DNA of 64,000 nt from Hordeum vulgare subsp. vulgare (GCF_904849725.1 NC_058519.1:575887669-575951668); one strand, 5' to 3'; positions 1-10,419 are shown, counted from the stretch's first letter. A program made the numbers and translations. The notes: generated by a model from the letters alone, not told the origin.

Positions 1-152
1 CAAGGATGACGCGGGACCGTGATCTATATGACCTCATTTTCTTATTTTTGACGATTACTGTGTGACTTTTCCCACCGCGCTTGACACCCAACGACTAGTA
101 GTAGTAGTAGTAGTAGGGGCAAGCATAAGGAACAAATAGATAGTTGCATGTC
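1..152 (+). other. Partial 5S intergenic spacer (left edge)
   Basis: The window opens inside a spacer, at the ACAAGGATGACGCGGGA segment. It contains the ACCGTG allele of the spacer, a short (TAG)n tract from 96, and the upstream flank of the first complete gene. Confidence 0.95.
124..152 (+). promoter_or_regulatory. 5' flanking promoter region of 5S gene (representative)
   Basis: This flank recurs before nearly every gene. The base at -1 is C (152), as in plant 5S genes where a C at -1 supports initiation. An AT-rich ATAAGG sits at -28 to -23, the place of the TATA-like element described for Arabidopsis 5S genes; AAATAGATAG follows at -19. The GC dinucleotide expected near -12 is not there; the nearest is at -7/-6. 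That these are used is inference from position. Confidence 0.55.
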
Positions 153-272
153 GGATGCGATCATACCAGCACTAAAGCACCGGATCCCATCAGAACTCCG
201 AAGTTAAGCGTGCTTGGGCGAGAGTAGTACTAGGATGGGTGACCTCCTGGGAAGTCCTCGTGTTGCATTCCC
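153..272 (+). rRNA. 5S ribosomal RNA (consensus copy)
   Basis: First complete gene and reference for the numbering. It encodes the 120 nt 5S RNA of the large ribosomal subunit, made by RNA polymerase III in the nucleus. The 5' end GGATGC pairs with 3' GCATTC to form helix I (positions 1-6 with 113-118, including a G2-U117 wobble). The A box, IE and C box are all intact and a T5 terminator follows at once. The start is fixed by helix I and by the conserved C at -1. Confidence 0.97.
202..246 (+). promoter_or_regulatory. Internal control region: A box, IE, C box (representative)
   Basis: Within the first gene, positions 50-64 (202-216, AGTTAAGCGTGCTTG) form the A box, 67-72 (219-224, CGAGAG) the intermediate element, and from 80 (232 on, AGGATGGGTGACC) the C box. 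These are the TFIIIA-binding elements of type 1 Pol III promoters. They are intact in most copies and deleted, duplicated or substituted in the copies flagged below. Confidence 0.85.
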
Positions 273-471
273 CTTTTTAAATATATTTTTGCGCCACGTG
301 ACAAGGATGACGCGGGAGCGTGATCTATATGACCTCATTTTCTTATTTTTGACGATTACTGTGTGACTTTTCCCACCGCGCTTGACACCCAACGACTAGT
401 AGTAGTAGTAGTAATAGTAGTAGTAGTTGTAGTAGGGGCCAGCATAAGGAACAAATAGATAGTTGCATGTC
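273..471 (+). other. 5S intergenic spacer (representative)
   Basis: Order: T5 terminator, AAATATATTTTT, GCGCCACGTGAC (CACGTG at 295-300), GGATGACGCGGGAGCGTGATC, CCTCATTTTCTTATTTTTGACG, a CCCACCGCGCTTGACACCC block, CGACTAG followed by (TAG)n, GGGGC, then the promoter flank. No ORF of credible coding type lies in it. Spacers elsewhere in the window repeat this plan and are not listed one by one. Confidence 0.9.
274..278 (+). terminator. Pol III T-tract terminator (representative)
   Basis: TTTTT directly follows the gene's CCCC in almost every unit, the expected RNA polymerase III stop. It is T6 after the gene at 785. The units with a 3' gene deletion lose it but bring another T5 from the spacer next to the gene. 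Confidence 0.85.
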
Positions 472-591
472 GGATGTGATCATACCAGCACTAAAGCACC
501 GGATCCCATCAGAACTCCGAAGTTAAGCGTGCTTGGGCGAGAGTAGTACTAGGATGGGTGACCTCGTGGGAAGTCCTTGTGTTGCATTCCC
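472..591 (+). rRNA. 5S rRNA variant copy
   Basis: Full length; C6T (helix I C-G becomes U-G), C95G and C107T. The same triplet of changes recurs at 18377 and 22374, marking a duplicated segment. Confidence 0.9.
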
Positions 592-784
592 CTTTTTAAA
601 TATATTTTTGCGCCACGTGACAAGGATGACGCGGGAGCGTGATCTATATGACCTCATTTTCTTATTTTTGACGATTACTGTGTGACTTTTCCCACCACGC
701 TTGACACCCAACGACTAGTAGTAGTAGTGGTAGTAGTAGTAGTAGTAGGGGCAAGCATAAGGAACAAATAGATAGTTGCATGTC

Positions 785-904
785 GGATGCGATCATAGCA
801 GCACTAAAGCACCGGATCCCATCAGAACTCCGAAGTTAAGCGTGCTTGGGCGAGAGTAGTACTAGGATGGGTGACCTCCTGGGAAGTCCTCGTGTTGCAT
901 TCCC
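785..904 (+). rRNA. 5S rRNA variant copy
   Basis: Full length with C14G. The flank has T6 instead of CT5. The spacer carries TTTATGACG, also seen after the copies at 18693, 22690 and 33185. Confidence 0.92.
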
Positions 905-1085
905 TTTTTTAAATATATTTTTGCGCCACGTGACAAGGATGACGCGGGAGCGTGATCTATATGACCTCATTTTCTTATTTATGACGATTACTGTGTGACT
1001 TTTCCCACCGCGCTTGACACCCAACGACTAGTAGTAGTAGTAGTAGTAAGGGCAAGCATAAGGAACAAATATATAGTTGCATGTC

Positions 1086-1205
1086 GGATGCGATCATACC
1101 AGCACTAAAGCACCGGATCCCATCAGAACTCCGAAGTTAAGCGTGCTTGGGCGAGAGTAGTACTAGGATGGGTGACCTCCTGGGAAGTCCTCGTGTTGCA
1201 TTCCC
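1086..1205 (+). rRNA. 5S rRNA (consensus)
   Basis: Full length and consensus. Its spacer reads GATGATGCGGGA rather than GATGACGCGGGA, as after 19000, 23000 and 33489. Confidence 0.95.
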
Positions 1206-1329
1206 CTTTTTAAATATATTTTTGCGCCACGTGACAAGGATGATGCGGGAGCGTGATCTATATGACCTCATTTTCTTATTTTTGACGATTACTGTGTGAC
1301 TTTTCCCACCGCGCTTGACACCCAACGAC

Positions 1330-1362
<33 letters not shown>

Positions 1363-1398
1363 GGGCAAGCATAAGGAACAAATAGATAGTTGCATGTC

Positions 1399-1492
1399 GG
1401 ATGCGATCATACCAGCACTAAAGCACCGGATCCCATCAGAACTCCGAAGTTAAGCGTGCTTGGGCGAGAGTAGTACTAGGATGGGTGACCTC
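1399..1492 (+). pseudogene. 5S pseudogene, 37 bp 3' deletion class
   Basis: Positions 1-94 are kept, then the sequence jumps to TATTTTTGCGCC of the spacer. The last 26 nt of the gene, the T5 terminator and the start of the spacer are lost. A box, IE and C box remain, and a T5 run now lies 3 bases after the break, so a short Pol III transcript is conceivable. The 3' strand of helix I is gone, so normal 5S RNA cannot form. Confidence 0.93.
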
Positions 1493-1605
1493 TATTTTTG
1501 CGCCACGTGACAAGGATGACGCGGGAGCGTGATCTATATGACCTCATTTTCTTATTTTTGACGATTACTGTGTGACTTTTCCCACCGCGCTTGACACCCA
1601 ACGAC

Positions 1606-1725
<120 letters not shown>

Positions 1726-1761
1726 GGGCAAGCATAAGGAACAAATAGATAGTTGCATGTC

Positions 1762-1881
1762 GGATGCGATCATACCAGCACTAAAGCACCGGATCTCATC
1801 AGAACTCCGAAGTTAAGCGTGCTTGGGCGAGAGTAGTACTAGGATGGGTGACCTCCTGGGAAGTCCTCGTGTTGCATTCCC
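1762..1881 (+). rRNA. 5S rRNA variant copy
   Basis: Full length with C35T (GATCTC), which removes the usual GGATCC site. Same change at 2063, 23658 and 34237. Confidence 0.92.
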
Positions 1882-2062
1882 CTTTTTAAATATATTTTTG
1901 CGCCACGTGACAAGGATGACGCGGGAGCGTGATCTATATGACCTCATTTTCTTATTTTTGACGATCACTGTGTGACTTTTCCCACCGCGCTTGACACCCA
2001 ACGACTAGTAGTAGTAGTAGTAGTAGGGGCAAGCATAAGGAACAAATAGATAGTTGCATGTC

Positions 2063-2182
2063 GGATGCGATCACACCAGCACTAAAGCACCGGATCTCAT
2101 CAGAACTCCGAAGTTAAGCGTGCTTGGGCGAGAGTAGTACTAGGATGGGTGACCTCCTGGGAAGTCCTCGTGTTGCATTCCC
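2063..2182 (+). rRNA. 5S rRNA variant copy
   Basis: Full length with T12C and C35T. Confidence 0.91.
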
Positions 2183-2372
2183 CTTTTTAAATATATTTTT
2201 GCGCCACGTGACAAGGATGACGCGGGAGCGTGATCTATATGACCTCATTTTCTTATTTTTGACGATTACTGTGTGATTTTTCCCACCGCGCTTGACACCC
2301 AACGACTAGTAGTAGTAGCAGTAGTAGTAGTAGTAGGGGCAAGCATAAGGAACAAATAGATAGTTGCATGTC

Positions 2373-2492
2373 GGATGCGATCATACCAGCACTAAAGCAC
2401 CGGATCCCATCAGAACTCCGAAGTTAAGCGTGCTTGGGCGAGAGTAGTACTAGGATGGGTGACCTCCTGGGAAGTCCTCGTGTTGCATTCCC
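2373..2492 (+). rRNA. 5S rRNA (consensus)
   Basis: Full length, consensus; first unit of a 3-unit block that repeats from 3275. Confidence 0.95.
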
Positions 2493-2667
2493 CTTTTTAA
2501 ATATATTTTTGCGCCACGTGACAAGGATGACGCGGGAGCGTGATCTATATGACCTCATTTTCTTATTTTTGACGATTACTGTGTGACTTTTCCCACCGTG
2601 CTTGACACCCAACGACTAGTAGTAGTAGTAGGGGCAAGCATAAGGAACAAATAGATAGTTGCATGTC

Positions 2668-2787
2668 GGATGCGATCATACCAGCACTAAAGCACCGGAT
2701 CCCATCAGAACTACGAAGTTAAGCGTGCTTGGGCGAGAGTAGTACTAGGATGGGTGACCTCCTGGGAAGTCCTCGTGTTGCATTCCC
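2668..2787 (+). rRNA. 5S rRNA variant copy
   Basis: Full length with C46A; spacer has CTCACTTTC. Twin copy at 3570. Confidence 0.92.
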
Positions 2788-2911
2788 CTTTTTAAATATA
2801 TTTTTGCGCCACGTGACAAGGATGACGCGGGAGCGTGATCTATATGACCTCACTTTCTTATTTTTGACGATTACTGTGTGACTTTTCCCACCGCGCTTGA
2901 CACCCAACGAC

Positions 2912-2946
<35 letters not shown>

Positions 2947-2986
2947 ATAGGGGCAAGCATAAGGAACAAATAGATAGTTGCATGTC

Positions 2987-3080
2987 GGATGCGATCATAC
3001 GAGCACTAAAGCACCGGATCCCATCAGAACTCCGAAGTTAAGCGTGCTTGGGCGAGAGTAGTACTAGGATGGGTGACCTC
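2987..3080 (+). pseudogene. 5S pseudogene, 37 bp 3' deletion class
   Basis: Positions 1-94 fused to TATTTTTGCG; also C15G. Promoter boxes intact, 3' end and original terminator lost. Followed by about 15 TAG repeats. Confidence 0.93.
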
Positions 3081-3193
3081 TATTTTTGCGCCACGTGACA
3101 AGGATGACGCGGGAGCGTGATCTATATGACCTCATTTTCTTATTTTTGACGATTACTGTGTGACTTTTCCCACCGCGCTTGACACCCAACGAC

Positions 3194-3238
<45 letters not shown>

Positions 3239-3274
3239 GGGCAAGCATAAGGAACAAATAGATAGTTGCATGTC

Positions 3275-3394
3275 GGATGCGATCATACCAGCACTAAAGC
3301 ACCGGATCCCATCAGAACTCCGAAGTTAAGCGTGCTTGGGCGAGAGTAGTACTAGGATGGGTGACCTCCTGGGAAGTCCTCGTGTTGCATTCCC
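3275..3394 (+). rRNA. 5S rRNA (consensus)
   Basis: Full length, consensus; starts the second copy of the 3-unit block. Confidence 0.95.
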
Positions 3395-3569
3395 CTTTTT
3401 AAATATATTTTTGCGCCACGTGACAAGGATGACGCGGGAGCGTGATCTATATGACCTCATTTTCTTATTTTTGACGATTACTGTGTGACTTTTCCCACCG
3501 TGCTTGACACCCAACGACTAGTAGTAGTAGTAGGGGCAAGCATAAGGAACAAATAGATAGTTGCATGTC

Positions 3570-3689
3570 GGATGCGATCATACCAGCACTAAAGCACCGG
3601 ATCCCATCAGAACTACGAAGTTAAGCGTGCTTGGGCGAGAGTAGTACTAGGATGGGTGACCTCCTGGGAAGTCCTCGTGTTGCATTCCC
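3570..3689 (+). rRNA. 5S rRNA variant copy
   Basis: Full length with C46A; duplicate of the unit at 2668. Confidence 0.92.
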
Positions 3690-3813
3690 CTTTTTAAATA
3701 TATTTTTGCGCCACGTGACAAGGATGACGCGGGAGCGTGATCTATATGACCTCACTTTCTTATTTTTGACGATTACTGTGTGACTTTTCCCACCGCGCTT
3801 GACACCCAACGAC

Positions 3814-3845
<32 letters not shown>

Positions 3846-3885
3846 ATAGGGGCAAGCATAAGGAACAAATAGATAGTTGCATGTC

Positions 3886-3978
3886 GGATGCGATCATACG
3901 AGCACTAAAGCACCGGATCCCATCAGAACTCCGAAGTTAAGCGTGCTTGGGCGAGAGTAGTACTAGGATGGTGACCTC
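3886..3978 (+). pseudogene. 5S pseudogene, 37 bp 3' deletion class
   Basis: As the copy at 2987 (C15G, positions 1-94 fused to TATTTTT) but with one G also lost from the C box (GATGGTGACC). Confidence 0.93.
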
Positions 3979-4091
3979 TATTTTTGCGCCACGTGACAAG
4001 GATGACGCGGGAGCGTGATCTATATGACCTCATTTTCTTATTTTTGACGATTACTGTGTGACTTTTCCCACCGCGCTTGACACCCAACGAC

Positions 4092-4160
<69 letters not shown>
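4092..4160. repeat. (TAG)23 tract
   Basis: Uninterrupted tract in the spacer of the truncated gene at 3886. Confidence 0.95.
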
Positions 4161-4196
4161 GGGCAAGCATAAGGAACAAATAGATAGTTGCATGTC

Positions 4197-4316
4197 CGAT
4201 GCGATCATACCAGCACTAAAGCACCGGATCCCATCAGAACTCCAAAGTTAAGCGTGCTTGGGCGAGAGTAGTACTAGGATGGGTGACCTCCTGGGAAGTC
4301 CTCGTGTTGCATTCCC
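4197..4316 (+). rRNA. 5S rRNA variant copy
   Basis: Full length with G1C (start-site base, breaks the 1-118 pair) and G48A. Confidence 0.85.
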
Positions 4317-4440
4317 CTTTTTAAATATATTTTTGCGCCACGTGACAAGGATGACGCGGGAGCGTGATCTATATGACCTCATTTCCTTATTTTTGACGAT
4401 TACTGTGTGACTTTTCCCACCGCGCTTGACACCCAACGAC

Positions 4441-4578
<138 letters not shown>

Positions 4579-4614
4579 GGGAAAGCATAAGGAACAAATA
4601 GATAGTTGCATGTC

Positions 4615-4734
4615 GGATGCGATCATACCAGCACTAAAGCACCGGATCCCATCAGAACTCCGAAGTTAAGCGTGCTTGGGCGAGAGTAGTACTAGGATGG
4701 GTGACCTCCTGGGAAGTCCTCGTGTTGCAATCCC
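4615..4734 (+). rRNA. 5S rRNA variant copy
   Basis: Full length with T116A, which breaks the A3-U116 pair of helix I. Confidence 0.88.
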
Positions 4735-4858
4735 CTTTTTAAATATATTTTTGCGCCACGTGACAAGGATGACGCGGGAGCGTGATCTATATGACCTCAT
4801 TTTCTTATTTTTGACGATTACTGTGTGACTTTTCCCACCGCGCTTGACACCCAACGAC

Positions 4859-4894
<36 letters not shown>

Positions 4895-4930
4895 GGGCAA
4901 GCATAAGTAACAAATAGATAGTTGCATGTC

Positions 4931-5029
4931 GGATGCGATCATACCAGCACTAAAGCACCGGATCCCATCAGAACTCCGAAGTTAAGCGTGCTTGGGCGAC
5001 CTCCTGGGAAGTCCTCGTGTTGCATTCCC
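4931..5029 (+). pseudogene. 5S pseudogene, 21 nt internal deletion
   Basis: GGGCGA is joined directly to CCTCCTGGG, removing about positions 70-90 with most of the IE and the C box. The deletion lies between the imperfect direct repeats GGGCGA and GGGTGA. Both gene ends and the terminator remain. Same lesion at 25559. Confidence 0.93.
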
Positions 5030-5222
5030 CTTTTTAAATATATTTTTGCGCCACGTGACAAGGATGGCGCGGGAGCGTGATCTATATGACCTCATTTTCT
5101 TATTTTTGACGATTACTGTGTGACTTTTCCCACCGCGCTTGACACCCAACGACTAGTAGTAGTAGTGGTAGTAGTAGTAGTAGTAGGGGCAAGAATAAGG
5201 AACAAATAGATAGTTGCATGTC

Positions 5223-5342
5223 TGATCCGATCATACCAGCACTAAAGCATCGGATCCCATCAGAACTCCGAAGTTAAGCGTGCTTGGGCTAAAGTAGTAC
5301 TAGGATGGGTGACCTCCTGGGAAGTCCTCGTGTTGCATTCCC
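5223..5342 (+). rRNA. 5S rRNA, divergent copy
   Basis: Full length with five changes: G1T, G5C (helix I pairs lost), C28T, G68T and G70A (both in the IE). Possibly non-functional. Confidence 0.75.
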
Positions 5343-5523
5343 CTTTTTAAATATATTTTTGCGCCACGTGACAAGGATGACGCGGGAGCGTGATCTATAT
5401 GACCTCATTTTCTTATTTTTGACGATTACTGTGTGACTTTTCCCACCGCGCTTGACACCCAACGACTAGTAGTAGTAGTAGTAGTACGGGAAAGCATAAG
5501 GAACAAATAGATAGTTGCATGTC

Positions 5524-5643
5524 GGATGCGATCATAACAGCACTAAAGCATCGGATCCCATCAGAACTCCGAAGTTAAGCGTGCTCGGGCGGGAGTAGTA
5601 CTAGGATGGGTGACCTCCTGGGAAGTCCTCGTGTTGCATTCCC
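5524..5643 (+). rRNA. 5S rRNA variant copy
   Basis: Full length with C14A, C28T, T63C (A box) and A69G (IE). The preceding spacer ends TACGGGAAAGC; shared with 12584. Confidence 0.82.
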
Positions 5644-5827
5644 CTTTTTAAATATATTTTTGCGCCACGTGACGAGGATGACGCGGGAGCGTGATCTATA
5701 TGACCTCATTTTCTTATTTTTGACGATTACTGTGTGACTTTTCCCACCGTGCTTGACACCCAACGACTAGTAGTAGTAGTAGTAGTAGTAGGGGCAAGCA
5801 TAAAGAACAAATAGATAGTTGCATGTC

Positions 5828-5947
5828 GGATGCGATCATACCAGCACTAAAGCACCGGATCCCATCAGAACTCCAAAGTTAAGCGTGCTTGGGCGAGAGT
5901 AGTACTAGGATGGGTGACCTCCTGGGAAGTCCTCGTGTTGCATTCCC
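5828..5947 (+). rRNA. 5S rRNA variant copy
   Basis: Full length with G48A. Confidence 0.92.
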
Positions 5948-6128
5948 CTTTTTAAATATATTTTTGCGCCACGTGACAAGGATGACGCGGGAGCGTGATC
6001 TATATGACCTCATTTTCTTATTTTTGACGATTACTGTGTGACTTTTCCCACCGTGCTTGACACCCAACGACTAGTAGTAGTAGTAGTAGTAGGGGCAAGC
6101 ATAAGGAACAAAAAGATAGTTGCATGTC

Positions 6129-6248
6129 GGATGCGATCATAACAGCACTAAAGCACCGGATCCCATCAGAACTCCGAAGTTAAGCGTGCTTGGGCGAGAG
6201 TAGTACTAGGATGGGTGACCTCCTGGGAAGTCCTCGTGTTGCATTCCC
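6129..6248 (+). rRNA. 5S rRNA variant copy
   Basis: Full length with C14A; flank reads CAAAAAGATAG instead of CAAATAGATAG. Confidence 0.92.
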
Positions 6249-6429
6249 CTTTTTAAATATATTTTTGCGCCACGTGACAAGGATGACGCGGGAGCGTGAT
6301 CTATATGACCTCATTTTCTTATTTTTGACGATTACTGTGTGACTTTTCCCACCGTGCTTGACACCCAACGACTAGTAGTAGTAGTAGTAGTAGGGGCAAG
6401 CATAAGGAACAAAAAGATAGTTGCATGTC

Positions 6430-6549
6430 GGATGCGATCATAACAGCACTAAAGCACCGGATCCCATCAGAACTCCGAAGTTAAGCGTGCTTGGGCGAGA
6501 GTAGTACTAGGATGGGTGACCTCCTGGGAAGTCCTCGTGTTGCATTCCC
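6430..6549 (+). rRNA. 5S rRNA variant copy
   Basis: Full length with C14A. Its spacer is the first with the TTTACTTATT variant, linked to T at -1 of the next gene. Confidence 0.92.
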
Positions 6550-6673
6550 CTTTTTAAATATATTTTTGCGCCACGTGACAAGGATGACGCGGGAGCGTGA
6601 TCTATATGACCTCATTTACTTATTTTTGACGATTACTGTGTGACTTTTCCCACCGCGCTTGACACCCAACGAC

Positions 6674-6709
<36 letters not shown>

Positions 6710-6745
6710 GGGCAAGCATAAGGAACAAATAGATAGTTGCATGTT

Positions 6746-6865
6746 GGATGCGATCATACCAGCACTAAAGCACCGGATCCCATCAGAACTCCGAAGTTAA
6801 GCGTGCTTGGGCGAGAGTAGTACTAGGATGGGTGACCTCCTGGGAAGTCCTCGTGTTGCATTCCC
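6746..6865 (+). rRNA. 5S rRNA (consensus gene, -1 T)
   Basis: Gene is consensus, but the base before the start is T instead of C (GTTGGATGC). Confidence 0.93.
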
Positions 6866-7046
6866 CTTTTTAAATATATTTTTGCGCCACGTGACAAGGA
6901 TGACGCGGGACCGTGATCTATATGACCTCATTTTCTTATTTTTGACGATTACTGTGTGACTTTTCCCACCGCGCTTGACACCCAACGACTAGTAGTAGTA
7001 GTAGTAGTAGGGGCAAGCATAAGGAACAAATAGATAGTTGCATGTC

Positions 7047-7166
7047 GGATGCGATCATACCAGCACTAAAGCACGGGATCCCATCAGAACTCCGAAGTTA
7101 AGCGTGCTTGGGCGAGAGTAGTACTAGGATGGGTGACCTCCTTGGAAGTCCTCGTGTTGCATTCCC
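7047..7166 (+). rRNA. 5S rRNA variant copy
   Basis: Full length with C29G and G97T. Confidence 0.9.
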
Positions 7167-7347
7167 CTTTTTAAATATATTTTTGCGCCACGTGACAAGG
7201 ATGACGCGGGAGCGTGATCTATATGACCTCATTTTCTTATTTTTGACGATTACTGTGTGACTTTTCCCACCGCGCTTGACACCCAACGACTAGTAGTAGT
7301 AGTAGTAGTAGGGGCAAGCATAAGGAACAAATAGATAGTTGCATGTC

Positions 7348-7467
7348 GGATGCGATCATACCAGCACTAAAGCATCGGATCCCATCAGAACTCCGTAGTT
7401 AAGCGTGCTTGGGCGAAAGTAGTACTAGGATGGGTGACCTCCTGGGAAGTCCTCGTGTTGCATTCCC
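7348..7467 (+). rRNA. 5S rRNA variant copy
   Basis: Full length with C28T, A49T and G70A (IE). Confidence 0.87.
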
Positions 7468-7645
7468 CTTTTTAAATATATTTTTGCTCCACGTGACAAG
7501 GATGACGCGGGAGCGTGATCTATATGACCTCATTTTCTTATTTTTGACGATTACTGTGTGACTTTTCCCACCGCGCTTGACACCCAACGACTAGTAGTAG
7601 TAGTAGTAGGGGCAAGCATAAGGAACAAATAGATAGTTGGATGTC

Positions 7646-7765
7646 GGATGCGATCATACCAGCACTAAAGCACCGGATCCCATCAGAACTCCGAAGTTAA
7701 GCGTGCTTGGGCGAGAGTAGTACTAGGATGGGTGACCTCCTGGGAAGTCCTCGTGTTGCATTCCC
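7646..7765 (+). rRNA. 5S rRNA (consensus)
   Basis: Full length, consensus; flank GTTGGATGTC (-6 C to G). Confidence 0.95.
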
Positions 7766-7946
7766 CTTTTTAAATATATTTTTGCGCCACGTGACAAGGA
7801 TGACGCGGGAGCGTGATCTATATGACCTCATTTTCTTATTTTTGACGATTACTGTGTGACTTTTCCCACCGTGCTTGACACCCAACGACTAGTAGTAGTA
7901 GTAGTAGTAGGGGCAAGCATAAGGAACAAATAGATAGTTGCATGTC

Positions 7947-8066
7947 GGATGCGATCATAACAGCACTAAAGCACCGGATCCCATCAGAACTCCGAAGTTA
8001 AGCGTGCTTGGGCGAGAGTAGTACTAGGATGGGTGACCTCTTGGGAAGTCCTCGTGTTGCATTCCC
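7947..8066 (+). rRNA. 5S rRNA variant copy
   Basis: Full length with C14A and C95T; TTTACTTA spacer follows. Confidence 0.91.
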
Positions 8067-8190
8067 CTTTTTAAATATATTTTTGCGCCACGTGACAAGG
8101 ATGACGCGGGAGCGTGATCTATATGACCTCATTTACTTATTTTTGACGATTACTGTGTGACTTTTCCCACCGCGCTTGACACCCAACGAC

Positions 8191-8235
<45 letters not shown>

Positions 8236-8271
8236 GGGCAAGCATAAGGAACAAATAGATAGTTGCATGTT

Positions 8272-8391
8272 GGATGCGATCATACCAGCACTAAAGCACC
8301 GGATCCCATCAGAACTCCGAAGTTAAGCGTGCTTGGGCGAGAGTAGTACTAGGATGGGTGACCTCCTGGGAAGTCCTCGTGTTGCATTCCT
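8272..8391 (+). rRNA. 5S rRNA variant copy (-1 T)
   Basis: Full length with C120T and T at -1. Twin at 10748. Confidence 0.91.
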
Positions 8392-8575
8392 CTTTTTAAA
8401 TATATTTTTGCGCCACGTGACAAGGATGACGCGGGACCGTGATCTATATGACCTCATTTTCTTATTTTTGACGATTACTGTGTGACTTTTCCCACCGCGC
8501 TTGACACCCAACGACTAGTAGTAGTAGTAGTAGTAGTAGGGGCAAGCATAAGGAACAAATAGATAGTTGCATGTC

Positions 8576-8695
8576 GGATGCGATCATACCAGCACTAAAG
8601 CACGGGATCCCATCAGAACTCCGAAGTTAAGCGTGCTTGGGCGAGAGTAGTACTAGGATGGGTGACCTCCTGGAAAGTCCTCGTGTTGCATTCCC
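8576..8695 (+). rRNA. 5S rRNA variant copy
   Basis: Full length with C29G and G99A. Twin at 11052. Confidence 0.9.
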
Positions 8696-8876
8696 CTTTT
8701 TAAATATATTTTTGCGCCACGTGACAAGGATGACGCGGGAGCGTGATCTATATGACCTCATTTTCTTATTTTTGACGATTACTGTGTGACTTTTCCCACC
8801 GCGCTTGACACCCAACGACTAGTAGTAGTAGTAGTAGTAGGGGCAAGCATAAGGAACAAATAGATAGTTGCATGTC

Positions 8877-8996
8877 GGATGCGATCATAACAGCACTAAA
8901 GCACCGGATCCCATCAGAACTTCGAAGTTAAGCGTGCTTGGGCGAGAGTAGTACTAGGATGGGTGACCTCCTGGGAAGTCCTCGTGTTGCATTCCC
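8877..8996 (+). rRNA. 5S rRNA variant copy
   Basis: Full length with C14A and C46T. Confidence 0.91.
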
Positions 8997-9177
8997 CTTT
9001 TTAAATATATTTTTGCGCCACGTGACAAGGATGACGCGGGAGCGTGATCTATATGACCTCATTTTCTTATTTTTGACGATTACTGTGTGACTTTTCCCAC
9101 CGTGCTTGACACCCAACGACTAGTAGTAGTAGTAGTAGTAGGGGCAAGCATAAGGAACAAAAAGATAGTTGCATGTC

Positions 9178-9297
9178 GGATGCGATCATAACAGCACTAA
9201 AGCACGGGATCCCATCAGAACTCCGAAGTTAAGCGTGCTTGGGCGAGAGTAGTACTAGGATGGGTGACCTCCTGGGAAGTCCTCGTGTTGCATTCCC
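9178..9297 (+). rRNA. 5S rRNA variant copy
   Basis: Full length with C14A and C29G; TTTACTTA spacer follows. Confidence 0.91.
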
Positions 9298-9421
9298 CTT
9301 TTTAAATATATTTTTGCGCCACGTGACAAGGATGACGCGGGAGCGTGATCTATATGACCTCATTTACTTATTTTTGACGATTACTGTGTGACTTTTCCCA
9401 CCGCGCTTGACACCCAACGAC

Positions 9422-9463
<42 letters not shown>

Positions 9464-9499
9464 GGGCAAGCATAAGGAACAAATAGATAGTTGCATGTT

Positions 9500-9619
9500 G
9501 GATGCGATCATACCAGCACTAAAGCACCGGATCCCATCAGAACTCCGAAGTTAAGCGTGCTTGGGCGAGAGTAGTACTAGGATGGGTGACCTCCTGGGAA
9601 GTCCTCGTGTTGCATTCCC
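9500..9619 (+). rRNA. 5S rRNA (consensus gene, -1 T)
   Basis: Consensus gene preceded by T at -1. Confidence 0.93.
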
Positions 9620-9800
9620 CTTTTTAAATATATTTTTGCGCCACGTGACAAGGATGACGCGGGACCGTGATCTATATGACCTCATTTTCTTATTTTTGAC
9701 GATTACTGTGTGACTTTTCCCACCGCGCTTGACACCCAACGACTAGTAGTAGTAGTAGTAGTAGGGGCAAGCATAAGGAACAAAAAGATAGTTGCATGTC

Positions 9801-9920
9801 GGATGCGGTCATAACAGCACTAAAGCATCGGATCCCATCAGAACTCCGAAGTTAAGCGTGCTTGGGCGAGAGTAGTACTAGGATGGGTGACCTCCTGGGA
9901 AGTCCTCGTGTTGCATTCCC
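9801..9920 (+). rRNA. 5S rRNA variant copy
   Basis: Full length with A8G, C14A and C28T; one C fewer before the T5 terminator. Confidence 0.88.
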
Positions 9921-10043
9921 TTTTTAAATATATTTTTGCGCCACGTGACAAGGATGACGCGGGAGCGTGATCTATATGACCTCATTTACTTATTTTTGAC
10001 GATTACTGTGTGACTTTTCCCACCGCGCTTGACACCCAACGAC

Positions 10044-10079
<36 letters not shown>

Positions 10080-10115
10080 GGGCAAGCATAAGGAACAAAT
10101 AGATAGTTGCATGTT

Positions 10116-10235
10116 GGATGCGATCATACCAGCACTAAAGCACCGGATCCCATCAGAACTCCGAAGTTAAGCGTGCTTGGGCGAGAGTAGTACTAGGATG
10201 GGTGACCTCCTGGGAAGTCCTCGTGTTGCATTCCC
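10116..10235 (+). rRNA. 5S rRNA (consensus gene, -1 T)
   Basis: Consensus gene, T at -1; TTTACTTA spacer follows. Confidence 0.93.
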
Positions 10236-10419
10236 CTTTTTAAATATATTTTTGCGCCACGTGACAAGGATGACGCGGGAGCGTGATCTATATGACCTCA
10301 TTTACTTATTTTTGACGATTACTGTGTGACTTTTCCCACCGCGCTTGACACCCAACGACTAGTAGTAGTAGTAGTAGTAGTAGGGGCAAGCATAAGGAAC
10401 AAATAGATAGTTGCATGTT

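Noticed and set aside
153..272. Bacterial or organellar 5S rRNA.
   Set aside because: The A box/IE/C box, T5 terminator, tandem arrangement and plant-type gene sequence all fit nuclear plant 5S, not bacterial or plastid forms.
292..318. E2F-like sites (TTTGCGCC, GACGCGGGA) in the spacer.
   Set aside because: They do not match the TTTSSCGC core well enough to report.
204..392. A 62-residue antisense reading frame present in almost every unit.
   Set aside because: It runs antisense across the 5S gene 3' half and the spacer. Its conservation follows from DNA homogeneity, changes do not favour synonymous sites, and indel copies break it freely.
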